DNA of 64,000 bases from Bacillota bacterium (GTDB lineage: Bacteria > Bacillota > Clostridia > Acetivibrionales > DSM-1351). The notes below the pieces were generated by a model. The model did not search any database. It saw only the letters and a list, made by a program, of their open reading frames with translations, and had not been told where the DNA came from. Every line of letters starts with the position of its first letter. Positions within the stretch are counted from its first letter, which is position 1. Shown here in pieces: positions 45,936 through 55,053 of the stretch. The DNA is taken from the NCBI GenBank assembly GCA_023398105.1, contig JAEWST010000064.1, positions 1-64,000 of the forward strand, read 5' to 3'. A program made the position numbers and the translations under genes.

Positions 45936-46838
45936 TTAATTTTGAATGTTTTTTGACGTATTTCTATATTGCATAGGGGTCATTTTTATTTGTTTTTTAA
46001 ATATATCATTGAATCTCTGCTGGTTTGAAAATCCTACACTATGTGCTATATCCGCCACTTTTAAATCAGTTTCCTCCAGTAGTTCGCAAGAACGCTTAAT
46101 TCTAATGTTAAGGAGATATTGCATTGGGCTAAAACCTGTTTCTTCCTTGAATGCCCTTGTAAAATAGCTTGGACTAAGAAAAACATATTTTGCTATATCA
46201 GTAATTGATATCTCCCTTTCATAATTGTTTTGAACAAACTGTATAGCTGATTGCATAAGCTCTTTTATTTTGGGGCTTTTATTTTTTATGCTATTTTCCC
46301 ATTCAGCTTTTAACGCTCTAGAAATAAGCACAAATAGTTCCATTAGCATTAAATAATTAAGCATATCACTGCCCAACTGATCACTTGCTTTTTCCTTCAG
46401 TATTCTATTTAGCAATCCTATGATATCATTCTTTTGGCTTACCTTAAGATTTATAAATGTACCTGATGCCTTACCGCTTACAAAGTTTATGAAATCAGCA
46501 AGTGATGTCTCAGACAAATCCTTGTGAGCCTTGCTCACAAACTTAAAATATAATACAATAAAGTCACAGCCATGAGCTGACTTTGCATTGAGCTGGTGGT
46601 GCTGATGAGGCTTAATTATAACTATATCATTTGAGCCAACTTCAACACTCTGGTCTCCAATTTCAAACAGTCCTTCACCCGACTTGATATATACCATCTC
46701 AAAGGTTTCGTGAATGCTAAGTCCCTTTGTCCAACGTGTATCACGATAACGCTCAATAGACTTCATACTAGTAATTGGTATAAAACTTGCCGAGTCTAAA
46801 ATACCTTCCCATGACTTTGGTATAGTTGTTGATTCCAA
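45936..46838 (-). CDS. AraC-family transcription regulator with cupin sensor
   Basis: 300 residues. The N-terminal cupin-like domain (IHETFEMVYIKSGEGLFEIG near 45; IIKPHQHHQL near 75) probably binds a small ligand. The C-terminal double HTH spans about 195-295 (SITDIAKYVFLSPSYFTRAF; ADIAHSVGFSNQQRFNDIF). The start is TTG at 46838 with GGGGG about ten bases upstream. Its target is not evident; it stands between leuC and a helicase gene. Confidence 0.9.
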   Translation of the reverse strand: MESTTIPKSWEGILDSASFIPITSMKSIERYRDTRWTKGLSIHETFEMVYIKSGEGLFEIGDQSVEVGSNDIVIIKPHQHHQLNAKSAHGCDFIVLYFKFVSKAHKDLSETSLADFINFVSGKASGTFINLKVSQKNDIIGLLNRILKEKASDQLGSDMLNYLMLMELFVLISRALKAEWENSIKNKSPKIKELMQSAIQFVQNNYEREISITDIAKYVFLSPSYFTRAFKEETGFSPMQYLLNIRIKRSCELLEETDLKVADIAHSVGFSNQQRFNDIFKKQIKMTPMQYRNTSKNIQN

Positions 46839-46906
46839 TAGAACTTAACCCCCTTTATAATGCCTAGTTTCAAAATGAAATTTTTCACTTTTAACCACAC
46901 TGCTCA

Positions 46907-48382
46907 CTATTTGGATTTTCTAAATACCATGGGTTTGCTATTTTTTGCACCACCTGATGCTGGTTTGCCATCCGTTCTGCTGACAGATTTCCCGCTGCCA
47001 TTCTGTCTGTCGCTTGTAGCTTGTTTGTCGTCGTTTTTATAGCTTTTATAGGGCTTGCTTTTATAATTGTTATCTAATCCACGTTTTTCGCCATTGCGAA
47101 CACCCGATTGTCCGTCAAAAGATTTTTTTATATTACCTATTTTCCCATTGCCCTCTGATTTATGCTTAAAGCCGGATTTACTATGTGTTTTACTACCATT
47201 TGCTCCTGTAGTTTGAGAAGAATTTTTATTTATTGTTCCTTTTTTATACTCTGTCATAACACCATTCTTCATTGACTTTGGAGTTATTTTAATATTCAGT
47301 TCTCTTTCATATTGCTTTATAAACTCAATTTCCTTTTCTGTTACGATAGATATTGTCATACCTGGCTTGCCATTTCTACCAGTTCTACCAGCTCTATGCA
47401 AGTATTCCATAGAACGCTCTGGTATATCCAAATTAATTATATGTGTTACGCCCTCAATATCAAGCCCTCTTGCTGCAAGGTCTGTGGCAACCAAAATCTG
47501 TAACTTTCCTGATTTAAAAGCATCCATTGTTTTTTTTCTGTCCATCTTTATATTTGAACCATGCATGCTTTCTGCCTTTAACTTATGGTATTTTAACCTT
47601 TCTGTAGCTTCTTCAATGTCCTCTCCACTTCCGCAAAACGCAATAGCTTTTTGTGGGTTTATCATTCTAATAAGCTTTCTCAGTACTTCGATTTTATCAC
47701 GTTGCTCTGCCACAAAATATATATGTTCAATTGTATCTGGAACTTGCATCTTTGGACTACTCTTTATTAGTAAGGGCTCCTTCATAAACAGCTTTGCTCT
47801 CTCAATTGTACGTGCAGCTATACTGGCAGAGCATATTAGTATCTGCCTCTCTTTTAAGGTTGTCTTAATAACGGCTTTTGTCCCCTCAATATAGCTGTCA
47901 TCAAGCAATCTATCAGCTTCGTCTATAATAATAGTTTTAATTGTGTGTGCAGAAATTTTCTTTTTTTGAATTAATTCAAGTATTCTGCCTGAAGTTCCTA
48001 CAATTATATGAGGTTTAAGCTTAAGCTTTTCTATTTGTCTTTGAATATTTACGTCACCTATAATAGGCGTAGATGTTGCCTTTAAGTCCGAGTTCTGAGA
48101 CAGCATTTCTATCTGTCTTTCAACCTGTATAGCCAGCTCATGGGTGGGTACAAGTATAATTGCCTGCATTTCTTTTTTAAGAGTATCTATTTTCTCAAAA
48201 AGAGGAAGCAAATAAGCAAGAGTTTTACCAGTTCCAGTTTCCGACTGAATTATCAAATCCTTGTTCTGTTGTGCTTCAGGTATTGTCTTTGACTGTATCT
48301 CAGTTGGTGCTGTAATATTAACCTTCTTAAGTGCATCAACAAGTGACTTATTTAGTTCCATAGTTTCAAATAACTGTTCCAT
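46907..48382 (-). CDS. DEAD-box RNA helicase
   Basis: 491 residues. Motifs: Q near residue 38, Walker A QSETGTGKTLAYL near 49, PTHELA near 84, DEAD in IIDEADRLLDD near 152, motif III CSASI (usual SAT), and HRAGRTGRNGKPG near 330. After residue 385 comes a basic tail rich in G, K, S and N, typical of RNA-binding tails of cold-shock helicases, though not the CsdA/DbpA RNA-binding domain. GGAG precedes ATG. Probable role: ribosome assembly or RNA turnover. Confidence 0.92.
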   Translation of the reverse strand: MEQLFETMELNKSLVDALKKVNITAPTEIQSKTIPEAQQNKDLIIQSETGTGKTLAYLLPLFEKIDTLKKEMQAIILVPTHELAIQVERQIEMLSQNSDLKATSTPIIGDVNIQRQIEKLKLKPHIIVGTSGRILELIQKKKISAHTIKTIIIDEADRLLDDSYIEGTKAVIKTTLKERQILICSASIAARTIERAKLFMKEPLLIKSSPKMQVPDTIEHIYFVAEQRDKIEVLRKLIRMINPQKAIAFCGSGEDIEEATERLKYHKLKAESMHGSNIKMDRKKTMDAFKSGKLQILVATDLAARGLDIEGVTHIINLDIPERSMEYLHRAGRTGRNGKPGMTISIVTEKEIEFIKQYERELNIKITPKSMKNGVMTEYKKGTINKNSSQTTGANGSKTHSKSGFKHKSEGNGKIGNIKKSFDGQSGVRNGEKRGLDNNYKSKPYKSYKNDDKQATSDRQNGSGKSVSRTDGKPASGGAKNSKPMVFRKSK

Positions 48383-48423
48383 CTGCTCTCCTTTTATTTT
48401 CCTATAAATGGCACATAAAATTA

Positions 48424-50361
48424 CTATTTTTCACCATTCCTGCTCTTTTCTATTTTATCAGCCAATTCATATAAGTAAGTCCATCTCTCCATTGAATATT
48501 CCAGTTGCTCCTCCAATTGCTGCTGCTTTGCCAATAGCTCCTGAAGCTTTTCGAAGTCGCTAGCTGCCTTGTCAATTTCTTCTTGTAGCTTTTCCAACTG
48601 GCCTTCCTGCTCTGCTATTATACCATCTATCTCTTCAAATTCCTTTTGTTCCTTAAAAGTAAACTTGAGTTGTCTCTCCTTTTGACCATGCCGTTCTGCT
48701 TTGTTTTGTGAATTACTTTCTTGCTTAACGTCAGCAGATTTTTTTGGTGTTTCATCTGATTGAGCTTGGCTTGTTACATATTCATGATAATCCGAATAAT
48801 TTCCACCATACTTTTTTATATAGCCGCAACCTTCAAAGGAAAAAACCTTAGTTGCCATTCTATCTAAGAAGTATCTATCATGGGATACAGCTATTACTGC
48901 TCCTGGGAACTCATCAAGATAGCTCTCTAGTATAGTCAATGTCTGAATATCCAAATCATTTGTAGGCTCATCTAGTAACAGAATATTAGGTGCCCCCATA
49001 AGAATTTTCAGCAAATACAGTCTTCTTTTCTCTCCTCCTGAAAGCTTTGATATAGGTGTCCACTGAACACTAGGTTCAAACAGAAATCTTTCCAGCATTT
49101 GAGATGCACTAATACTTCCGTTCTTTGTTTCAATATTTTCAGCAACCTGCCTGATGTAATCTATAACTCTAAGATTTTGGTCCATGTCCATATTTTCTTG
49201 AGTAAAAAATCCAATCTTGACAGTATCTCCAATTTCAACCTTACCCATATCAGGCTTAATTTGACCTGTAATTATTCCAAGCAGTGTTGATTTGCCTATA
49301 CCGTTCTGACCAATAATACCGATTCTATCATCTCTAAGTAGTATATAGCTAAAATCAGTTATAATCTTATTTTCACCATAAGCCTTTTGTATATTTTCAA
49401 TTTCTATAATTTTTCTTCCTAATCTTGAAGCTCCCACTTGAATTTCTACATTGTCATCCTGCATTGGCGAACCAATTTCCTGTAGCTTTTCGAATCTTTC
49501 TATTCGAGCCTTTTGCTTTGTGGAACGAGCTTGAGCACCTCTCCTTATCCATTCAAGTTCATTTCGGAGTAAATTCTGACGTTTTCTTTCAGACGCTTGC
49601 GTAAGCTCTTCACGTTCGGCTTTCATCTCAAGAAACTTACTGTAATTAGCCTGATAACTGTATAGCTTTCCATGATCTAGTTCAATAATTCTATTTGCTA
49701 CCCTTTCAAGGAAATATCTGTCATGGGTTACCATAAGAAGAGCACCTTTTCTAGTGTTCAGATATTTTTCCAGCCAATCTACAGAGTCATTGTCTATATG
49801 GTTTGTAGGCTCATCCAATATTAATAGCTCTGTTGGATTAATCAACGCTCCAGCCATTGCTATACGCTTTCTCTGTCCACCTGATAGTGTTGCAACATCC
49901 GCACTAAAATCATCTATACCTAACTTAGTCAGTATAGTTTTTGCTTCGCTTTCTATTGACCACGCATTTAAGCTATCCATTTTGCTCATTAATCCTAATA
50001 ATAGCTTTTGCAGATTATTATCGTTGGGGTTTTGTTCGCTTTTTCTGAGCACAAGCTCATATTCACGCAACAGCTGCATAATTGGTGTTGGCCCTGCAAA
50101 AACCTGTTCAAGCACGGTTGTACCAGCATCAAAGAAAGGACTCTGTTCAAGATATCCTACTCTTACACTATTTCCTTTTATTATTCTTCCTGTGTCGGTA
50201 GTCTCTAACCCCGCAATTACCTTTAACAGCGTACTTTTCCCTGTTCCGTTTATACCAATAAGACCTATTTTGTCCCCTTCACCAATTCCTAATGATATAT
50301 TATTAAATAGAATTTTCTCACTATAGCTTTTTGAAATGCCTTCCGCAGATAAAATATTCAA
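48424..50361 (-). CDS. ABC-F family ATPase (Uup/YfmR-like)
   Basis: 645 residues, no membrane segments. Two ATP-binding domains: Walker A GINGTGKST near residue 37, signature LSGGQRKRIAMAGAL near 160 and LILDEPTNHID near 180; then GQNGIGKST near 355, LSGGEKRRLYLL near 440 and LLLDEPTNDLD near 460. A coiled-coil tail (about 565-640) is Uup-like. It acts on ribosomes or nucleic acid rather than in transport. TTG at 50361 has no clear ribosome binding site. It is close to the helicase gene. The gap 50362-50606 shows nothing. Confidence 0.92.
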   Translation of the reverse strand: MNILSAEGISKSYSEKILFNNISLGIGEGDKIGLIGINGTGKSTLLKVIAGLETTDTGRIIKGNSVRVGYLEQSPFFDAGTTVLEQVFAGPTPIMQLLREYELVLRKSEQNPNDNNLQKLLLGLMSKMDSLNAWSIESEAKTILTKLGIDDFSADVATLSGGQRKRIAMAGALINPTELLILDEPTNHIDNDSVDWLEKYLNTRKGALLMVTHDRYFLERVANRIIELDHGKLYSYQANYSKFLEMKAEREELTQASERKRQNLLRNELEWIRRGAQARSTKQKARIERFEKLQEIGSPMQDDNVEIQVGASRLGRKIIEIENIQKAYGENKIITDFSYILLRDDRIGIIGQNGIGKSTLLGIITGQIKPDMGKVEIGDTVKIGFFTQENMDMDQNLRVIDYIRQVAENIETKNGSISASQMLERFLFEPSVQWTPISKLSGGEKRRLYLLKILMGAPNILLLDEPTNDLDIQTLTILESYLDEFPGAVIAVSHDRYFLDRMATKVFSFEGCGYIKKYGGNYSDYHEYVTSQAQSDETPKKSADVKQESNSQNKAERHGQKERQLKFTFKEQKEFEEIDGIIAEQEGQLEKLQEEIDKAASDFEKLQELLAKQQQLEEQLEYSMERWTYLYELADKIEKSRNGEK

Positions 50362-50606
50362 TTTATAATTATGTTCAAGTCTTTAATTGTGCAAGACTTG
50401 AACCCCATCCTCCTTTATGATTTTTTTACATTACTATTGTTAATTAGCCTCTATAATCTCTAAAATCAACTTTATATATATAAGTTTGAACACCTATAAT
50501 TTTCAACATCCTTAAAAATCCCAATTAAAATAATACTAATTATATCATTTATGTTGTATAAAAGCTTTAAAATTATAACATGCTAAATTACTAAACATCA
50601 TTAATA

Positions 50607-51479
50607 TTATCTCTTATGTCTTTTAGCATATCCACACTTTTTACATAGTTCTTCAACTGCAGTCCTTGCGGTAAATCCATTATAAATTTTCTGAGACCTT
50701 TCAGAATTTAATATTTGTTCAAGAGATTCGGCAAAAATATTCCCTAACGAAATATTCCCTTCGTTATCTAAGCAACAGGGTACAACTGTGCCATCAACTA
50801 GAATCCCAAACTGATCTCTTAGACCATAGCAAAATACTCCTTCATCAATTATCTCTCTATCCATATCAGGCCATTCAAACTTTTGTGCAAATTGTAAAAA
50901 CAACTTGTCTTGAAGCTTAATATTGTTGCCCTGCTCCATAGCAGCTTGCAGACTAAAATCTATATTAATAGCCCGTTCTATCATTTTAAGTATATGTGAA
51001 TTTAAATTATTGTTAGCTTCTATTCCATCACTTTCTCCATTCCATAGCCTTAGTTCACATATAACACCCTTTTGGCTTGCTTCTTTTACGAAATCTGTTA
51101 CATCAGCTATATACTCCTGCAATTTTAATACAGAATCATTTGCTTCAAAGCTGTGTACTGAAACACTTACCTTTCGAAGTGCTGGAGCATTAATCAATAT
51201 GTCTTTTGACCTTTTTAGCAGCGTTCCGTTTGTAGTTATGTTCACCTGTAGTCCAGCGTCATCACAAATTTCCAGAAAGCTACTTAATTCAGGGTTTAGC
51301 AGTGGTTCTCCCATCAAATGAAGGTATATATAATCTGTAAAAAGTTTCACTTGTGCTATAACCTGCGAAAATTCTTGTTTACTCATAAATTTTAAGTGCC
51401 TTTTTGTAGAAGGACAGAAATTGCAGTTTAAATTACAAATATTCGTTATCTCAATATAAACCTTTTTGTATTTTTTCAT
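50607..51479 (-). CDS. Radical SAM/SPASM-type protein
   Basis: 290 residues. The 4Fe-4S/SAM motif is CNLNCNFC near residues 14-21 (C-x3-C-x2-C), followed by GEP in LMGEPLLNPEL near 56. C-terminal cysteines (VPCCLDNEGNISLGNI near 235; ELCKKCGYAK near 278) suggest an auxiliary cluster of SPASM type. GGGAG precedes ATG. It is a single gene with no peptide substrate seen beside it. It could modify a peptide, tRNA or small molecule. Confidence 0.85.
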   Translation of the reverse strand: MKKYKKVYIEITNICNLNCNFCPSTKRHLKFMSKQEFSQVIAQVKLFTDYIYLHLMGEPLLNPELSSFLEICDDAGLQVNITTNGTLLKRSKDILINAPALRKVSVSVHSFEANDSVLKLQEYIADVTDFVKEASQKGVICELRLWNGESDGIEANNNLNSHILKMIERAINIDFSLQAAMEQGNNIKLQDKLFLQFAQKFEWPDMDREIIDEGVFCYGLRDQFGILVDGTVVPCCLDNEGNISLGNIFAESLEQILNSERSQKIYNGFTARTAVEELCKKCGYAKRHKR

Positions 51480-51604
51480 TATAGCTCCCTGTATATAATG
51501 TTGTTTTTATAATATATTCCTTATTTCCATATTATTTAATGCCTTATCATTAACTACTGCTATTTTACACTAAAATGGTGTTATTTGATATTAAAATGAT
51601 TAAC

Positions 51605-52351
51605 TCAACCTACTTTCTGCCTTTCAATTTTTGCACCAGCAAAGCTAGATAAGCTAGTAGTTCTTTGTGAATAAAGACCTTTAATCTTGATATCCTTTAT
51701 AAATGCAAATAAGTATGTCCCATTCTCAAGCATGTTTGTCTTTTCATTTCCGTTTATATATACCTGACTAGCATCCTCCGAATTTGTCCAATAGTTGTTT
51801 ATAGCCTGATTGATTCTATTCTCTAGAAGCTCTGGAGTCTTAACGTTGCCTTCAGTTATATATGCATTCCCAGCTTTTATTACGTATTTTAAATTTTGCT
51901 CCATTGTATGTGTAGAACATAATAACAAATTAGCATCTATACTAAAATCATAAGAATTAAAGTTTTTATAAAATACCGTAAGAAATGTTTTATGGGCTCT
52001 ATCTATATCTATCTTGACTCCATCTACACTTCTATTCCCCGTAGCTTCAGCAAACCCGTCTGCCAATCCCGTAACGCTTTGATTTAAATTTATTTCCTGT
52101 ACTGCAGCAGTTATAGCATAGTCCATTGCCTTTGAAATAGCATTTCTCTTATATGTTAAAATAGAATAGTCTGCAACATTAATGAGAATCATAAAAGCTA
52201 AAAGTATGGCACCTAGCCCGATAATTACTATTCCCATACCTCCTCCAGCTTGACTTTTGAAAATTTTAAATTCAGCAAAACGGCTATTAATCTTGGTGCC
52301 TATTTTTTTCAACTCTGCAAATAGCTTTTGCCTTATAAAAAAGCTTATCAT
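51605..52351 (-). CDS. TadE/TadG-like pilus pseudopilin protein
   Basis: About 248 residues from ATG at 52351, overlapping the upstream gene by 65 bp. A basic N-terminal stretch, then SQAGGGMGIVIIGLGAILLA with one long hydrophobic helix (about 40-62), resembles TadE-type minor pilins, followed by an extracellular domain of about 180 residues. An alternative start is ATG at 52237, right after GGAGGAGGT. It is last gene of the pilus cluster on this strand. Confidence 0.65.
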   Translation of the reverse strand: MISFFIRQKLFAELKKIGTKINSRFAEFKIFKSQAGGGMGIVIIGLGAILLAFMILINVADYSILTYKRNAISKAMDYAITAAVQEINLNQSVTGLADGFAEATGNRSVDGVKIDIDRAHKTFLTVFYKNFNSYDFSIDANLLLCSTHTMEQNLKYVIKAGNAYITEGNVKTPELLENRINQAINNYWTNSEDASQVYINGNEKTNMLENGTYLFAFIKDIKIKGLYSQRTTSLSSFAGAKIERQKVG

Positions 52352-52727
52352 CTCCTGAACTACCCTCCATTCTTGAAAAATCAGTTTCTTCATCAGATTG
52401 TACATGTATGCTGAATATTTCACCTCTATCAAGTACGTCTCCCAAACTATAATAACTAAGGTTTATTAATGTTCCATCTAATTCCATAGAACCGCATTTC
52501 AATATAACGTCCTCATCTTTAAAAGAACTTAGTTTTTTAAGTTTACACATTAATTCTTCTTTATCCGCAACTGTCATTACTCCAGTTATCATAACCTTAT
52601 GTGCAGCACTGTCTATGGCATTTTTAATATATCTTTGCTTTGTATCAAACTCATAAAAGCTCATGGTTTTAAGAAATAGAATTGCTAATAGTGGAATAAT
52701 TATTATAAAAGCGTATACTTTATTCAT
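52287..52727 (-). CDS. Minor pilin-like protein with N-terminal membrane helix
   Basis: 146 residues. Residues 4-22 are a hydrophobic helix (YAFIIIIPLLAILFLKTMSF), then an extracellular part with two Cys (about 61 and 77) that could form a disulfide. GGAG lies 12 bases before ATG. The architecture fits a TadE/DUF4320-like minor pilin of clostridial Tad loci; no exact family is certain. Confidence 0.65.
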   Translation of the reverse strand: MNKVYAFIIIIPLLAILFLKTMSFYEFDTKQRYIKNAIDSAAHKVMITGVMTVADKEELMCKLKKLSSFKDEDVILKCGSMELDGTLINLSYYSLGDVLDRGEIFSIHVQSDEETDFSRMEGSSGDDKLFYKAKAICRVEKNRHQD

Positions 52728-52796
52728 GTTATATGTTAACTCCTTTGTATAGGGTGAAAATTCTAGAATACAGAAATGTAATTTTATTCTTCTTAG

Positions 52797-52828
52797 TGAA
52801 AAAGACGATACTCTATCGTCCTTTTTCT
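52797..52828 (-). terminator. Terminator after the pilin-like gene
   Basis: AAAAAGACGATA pairs with TATCGTCCTTTTT around CTC, just past the small gene at 52859. A strong terminator after a pilin-size gene fits high, separate expression. Confidence 0.8.
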
Positions 52829-52858
52829 ACTTGATTTAAAATTTAACTTAAACCTTTT

Positions 52859-53011
52859 TTAATTAACTGTAATATTATCGTTTAGTAGCTTAACAGTATC
52901 GTATACTTCACCACCAGTGTCAGATATGAGTTCTGATACTGGCAACACTGTACCAATTACAAGTGCAACACATATTGCAAACATAATAATCGCAATAATT
53001 ATATTTTTCAT
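52859..53011 (-). CDS. Small single-helix pilin-like protein (third of three)
   Basis: 50 residues. KNIIIAIIMFAICVALVIG at residues 2-20 is one membrane helix, then P24 and an acidic, Val/Asp-rich tail. It has the same pattern as the genes at 53169 and 53402. It lacks the Flp motif G-x4-EY, so it is not a canonical Flp pilin. The ribosome binding site (AAAGAA) is weak. A longer frame upstream (to 53161) runs through a hairpin repeat and is unlikely to be coding. Confidence 0.65.
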   Translation of the reverse strand: MKNIIIAIIMFAICVALVIGTVLPVSELISDTGGEVYDTVKLLNDNITVN

Positions 53012-53121
53012 TTCTTTATTTGTGAGACAATTAAAAAATTGTACAGACTCTCCTTCCTGGCAATATAATTTATGGCAGAATAAACTTGACGCTGGTACCG
53101 CCATCGACAGCAAATAAAAAG

Positions 53122-53159
53122 GCGAAGAGAACCATGTATGCACGAAATGTAAACTTCGC
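53122..53159 (-). repeat. Hairpin module, copy 6
   Basis: GCGAAG / CTTCGC stem with loop AGAACCATGTATGCACGAAATGTAAA; loop shared with 41084-41129 and partly with the copies at 189-230 and 62509-62550. It lies about 110 bp upstream of the small pilin-like gene. Confidence 0.6.
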
Positions 53160-53168
53160 ATTTTGAAG

Positions 53169-53336
53169 CTATCTAACCGTACTGCTTAACGAATTTATTT
53201 CAGTATCTATTGTGTCTACCTGTGCTTCTGCCTTAACTCCATTTTCTCTTCCGTGTTCTGCAAGCGGTATAATTACTGAAATTAATAGTGCCATGGCTAT
53301 AGCAAACATGGCTATTGAAATAATAATTTTTTTCAT
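53169..53336 (-). CDS. Small single-helix pilin-like protein (second of three)
   Basis: 55 residues, too short for most gene calls. KKIIISIAMFAIAMALLISV at residues 2-21 forms a membrane helix, followed by IIPLAEHGRENG and a polar tail. AAGGAG nine bases before ATG supports translation. It is paralogous to its two neighbours. Possible role: pilus subunit or membrane peptide of the Tad machine. Confidence 0.75.
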   Translation of the reverse strand: MKKIIISIAMFAIAMALLISVIIPLAEHGRENGVKAEAQVDTIDTEINSLSSTVR

Positions 53337-53359
53337 TTTTTTAATTCTCCTTTTAATTC

Positions 53360-53382
53360 GTCCGATATCATCGGATATTTAG
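53360..53382. repeat. Second copy of the GTCCGATAT..TCGGATATTTAG motif
   Basis: This 23-bp stretch matches 19956-19978 with two changes and contains the hairpin TCCGAT / ATCGGA. It lies between two of the small pilin-like genes. Confidence 0.4.
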
Positions 53383-53401
53383 CCTTTATTAATAGACTTT
53401 C

Positions 53402-53560
53402 TTAACTTATCAACTGACCTACTCTTGTAATTGCTGCCCGACCCTTTAAAACAGCATTATCCCCAGTACTTTCTCCCCTCTCAAATATAGGAATGACCAC
53501 TCCAATGATAAGAGCCAGTCCAATAGATAACATTGCTATTGCAATAATTATTTGCTTCAT
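53402..53560 (-). CDS. Small single-helix pilin-like protein (first of three)
   Basis: 52 residues. KQIIIAIAMLSIGLALIIGV at 2-21 and VIPIFERGESTG are followed by a polar C-terminal tail. Same plan as the two downstream genes: Lys, Ile-rich helix, conserved Pro at 24. GGAGAGTGAAAGG precedes ATG. The three copies suggest gene duplication inside the pilus locus. Confidence 0.75.
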   Translation of the reverse strand: MKQIIIAIAMLSIGLALIIGVVIPIFERGESTGDNAVLKGRAAITRVGQLIS

Positions 53561-53632
53561 CCTTTCACTCTCCAACATAAAATTTTAGTTTTGTATTACA
53601 TAAACCAAACCTCAAAAATGTTTCTATTATTT

Positions 53633-53810
53633 ACTCAACTTTCTTGGCTGAAAATTCCAGGTGTTCAAACTTATCAAAATTTGGTTAGAAGTAATTGCAT
53701 GAATCATCTTGTGAACATATGAACATTTACTAATTCAAATACTTATTTAGGCATCAAACCATTGATAATTCTACCGCACCAATAGATTTTTATGTGCGAA
53801 AGTTGATTTA
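53633..53810. repeat. 178-bp copy of the TCAACTTTC-type inverted-repeat element, copy 7
   Basis: It begins CTCAACTTTCTTGGCTG and ends GCGAAAGTTGATTTA; the ends pair imperfectly for about 30 bp. The left part matches the 56-bp copies; the last 70 bp match 228-297 of the window. ATTTA flanks both sides. It fills most of the gap between the pilin-like genes and tadC. Confidence 0.75.
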
Positions 53811-53822
53811 GCAACTAAGGAA

Positions 53823-54965
53823 TTACACAAATTCGAACGCTTTGTAAACCATATTCAGCATTGGATCAAGCATTAATCTAGCTAATTCATAAACAATTGG
53901 AACTATACATAAAAATGCCACCAAATCAATAAAATCAATGCTTTCTTCAGCTGTAATAATCATTTGCTCATCTCTTTCCATCGTTTCTCTGTCCAATATC
54001 TGTATTGCTAACTCCTTGTCTGACATACTGTATATTTCCAAAATATTAGCCAGCTTTGACAATCCTTTTATATTTCTGCCTTTTAGATAATCAAAAGCCT
54101 TTTGTTTATTGAACTGAAACACAGCAGCAAACTCATTCATGTATTTAGAGAATACTTTTGAGGATTTAGCTAATTCGTTAATAATATCTATAGTTTTTAT
54201 GCCGTCTACTCTTGCTAGAAGTTCAAAAATGTACTCTAGTTTTATTATTTCTTTTTTATAAATACAGCCTCTTAGAAGCCACTTAATAATCAATACAAGT
54301 TCTGGCAGGAAGGTCGCTGCAAAAATAATAATTATGTAATACCTTTTAAATGCACTTATTTTGCTTACTTCCGACCATGACTTCAAAAACCAATCTGTCT
54401 TTTGTTGAAGAGTTTGCACCTCTGCAGTATTAAAATATTCTGCCATTTTATCTTCAACTAAGTTATACTTTTCTACACTATTTTCTTTGGAAAGCTTCTC
54501 TTCTCCTACACTATCCAATACTTTCTTGTATAGTTGGTATTTCCCTTCGTCATATGCATTATCTCGGTAAATAACACTTTCCCCTTCTGCTAAAAATGCT
54601 GTAATAAGCTTTGTTTGACTGATTTTATTGGTATAGCCCATTATAATTAGTAACAATGTACACAAAAAAAGACATAGGATTTTTAGAAAGTGAAGTTGCT
54701 GCAGACTGATTCCAGACTCACTAAGTTCAAGTATTTTCAATAAAAATTTGTTGAAAAAAACCTCTTTGTTTCTTGCTAAATAATTCAATAATTTGTCCAT
54801 AAGTGCTTTCGATGTGATTTTTTCTAACACATTCTGTACTCTTCTATATTTTTTAGCTTTTACATCTTTAAAGCCAGTAATTGGCGTCAATATTTTAATT
54901 AAAAGCCCTGAAACAATCATAGACAGCCCTATTGAAATCAAGCTAACCATAATAATTTTGTTCAT
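53823..54965 (-). CDS. tadC: TadC-like pilus assembly membrane protein
   Basis: About 380 residues with helices near 1-23, 95-115, 210-232 and 350-370, and a cytoplasmic GspF-type region. It is the C-type partner of TadB in the Tad pilus inner-membrane platform. ATG at 54965 follows GGAGG by four bases; an earlier in-frame start has no site. A long soluble stretch (about 120-205) before the third helix is larger than usual. Confidence 0.75.
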   Translation of the reverse strand: MNKIIMVSLISIGLSMIVSGLLIKILTPITGFKDVKAKKYRRVQNVLEKITSKALMDKLLNYLARNKEVFFNKFLLKILELSESGISLQQLHFLKILCLFLCTLLLIIMGYTNKISQTKLITAFLAEGESVIYRDNAYDEGKYQLYKKVLDSVGEEKLSKENSVEKYNLVEDKMAEYFNTAEVQTLQQKTDWFLKSWSEVSKISAFKRYYIIIIFAATFLPELVLIIKWLLRGCIYKKEIIKLEYIFELLARVDGIKTIDIINELAKSSKVFSKYMNEFAAVFQFNKQKAFDYLKGRNIKGLSKLANILEIYSMSDKELAIQILDRETMERDEQMIITAEESIDFIDLVAFLCIVPIVYELARLMLDPMLNMVYKAFEFV

Positions 54966-55053
54966 AATACCTCCATTTACTACACCTAACATTAATATTC
55001 ATCTTGAACCTTGAATGGACTTCCTCCCCCTTCTTTTAAAACTTACTATGATT

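Noticed and set aside
53012..53161. N-terminal extension of the small pilin-like gene at 52859
   Set aside because: The extra 50 codons lie across hairpin module 6. The remaining 50 residues match the pattern of the two neighbouring small genes from their own Met.
52859..53560. Canonical Flp pilins
   Set aside because: The G-x4-EY cleavage motif is missing in all three small proteins.
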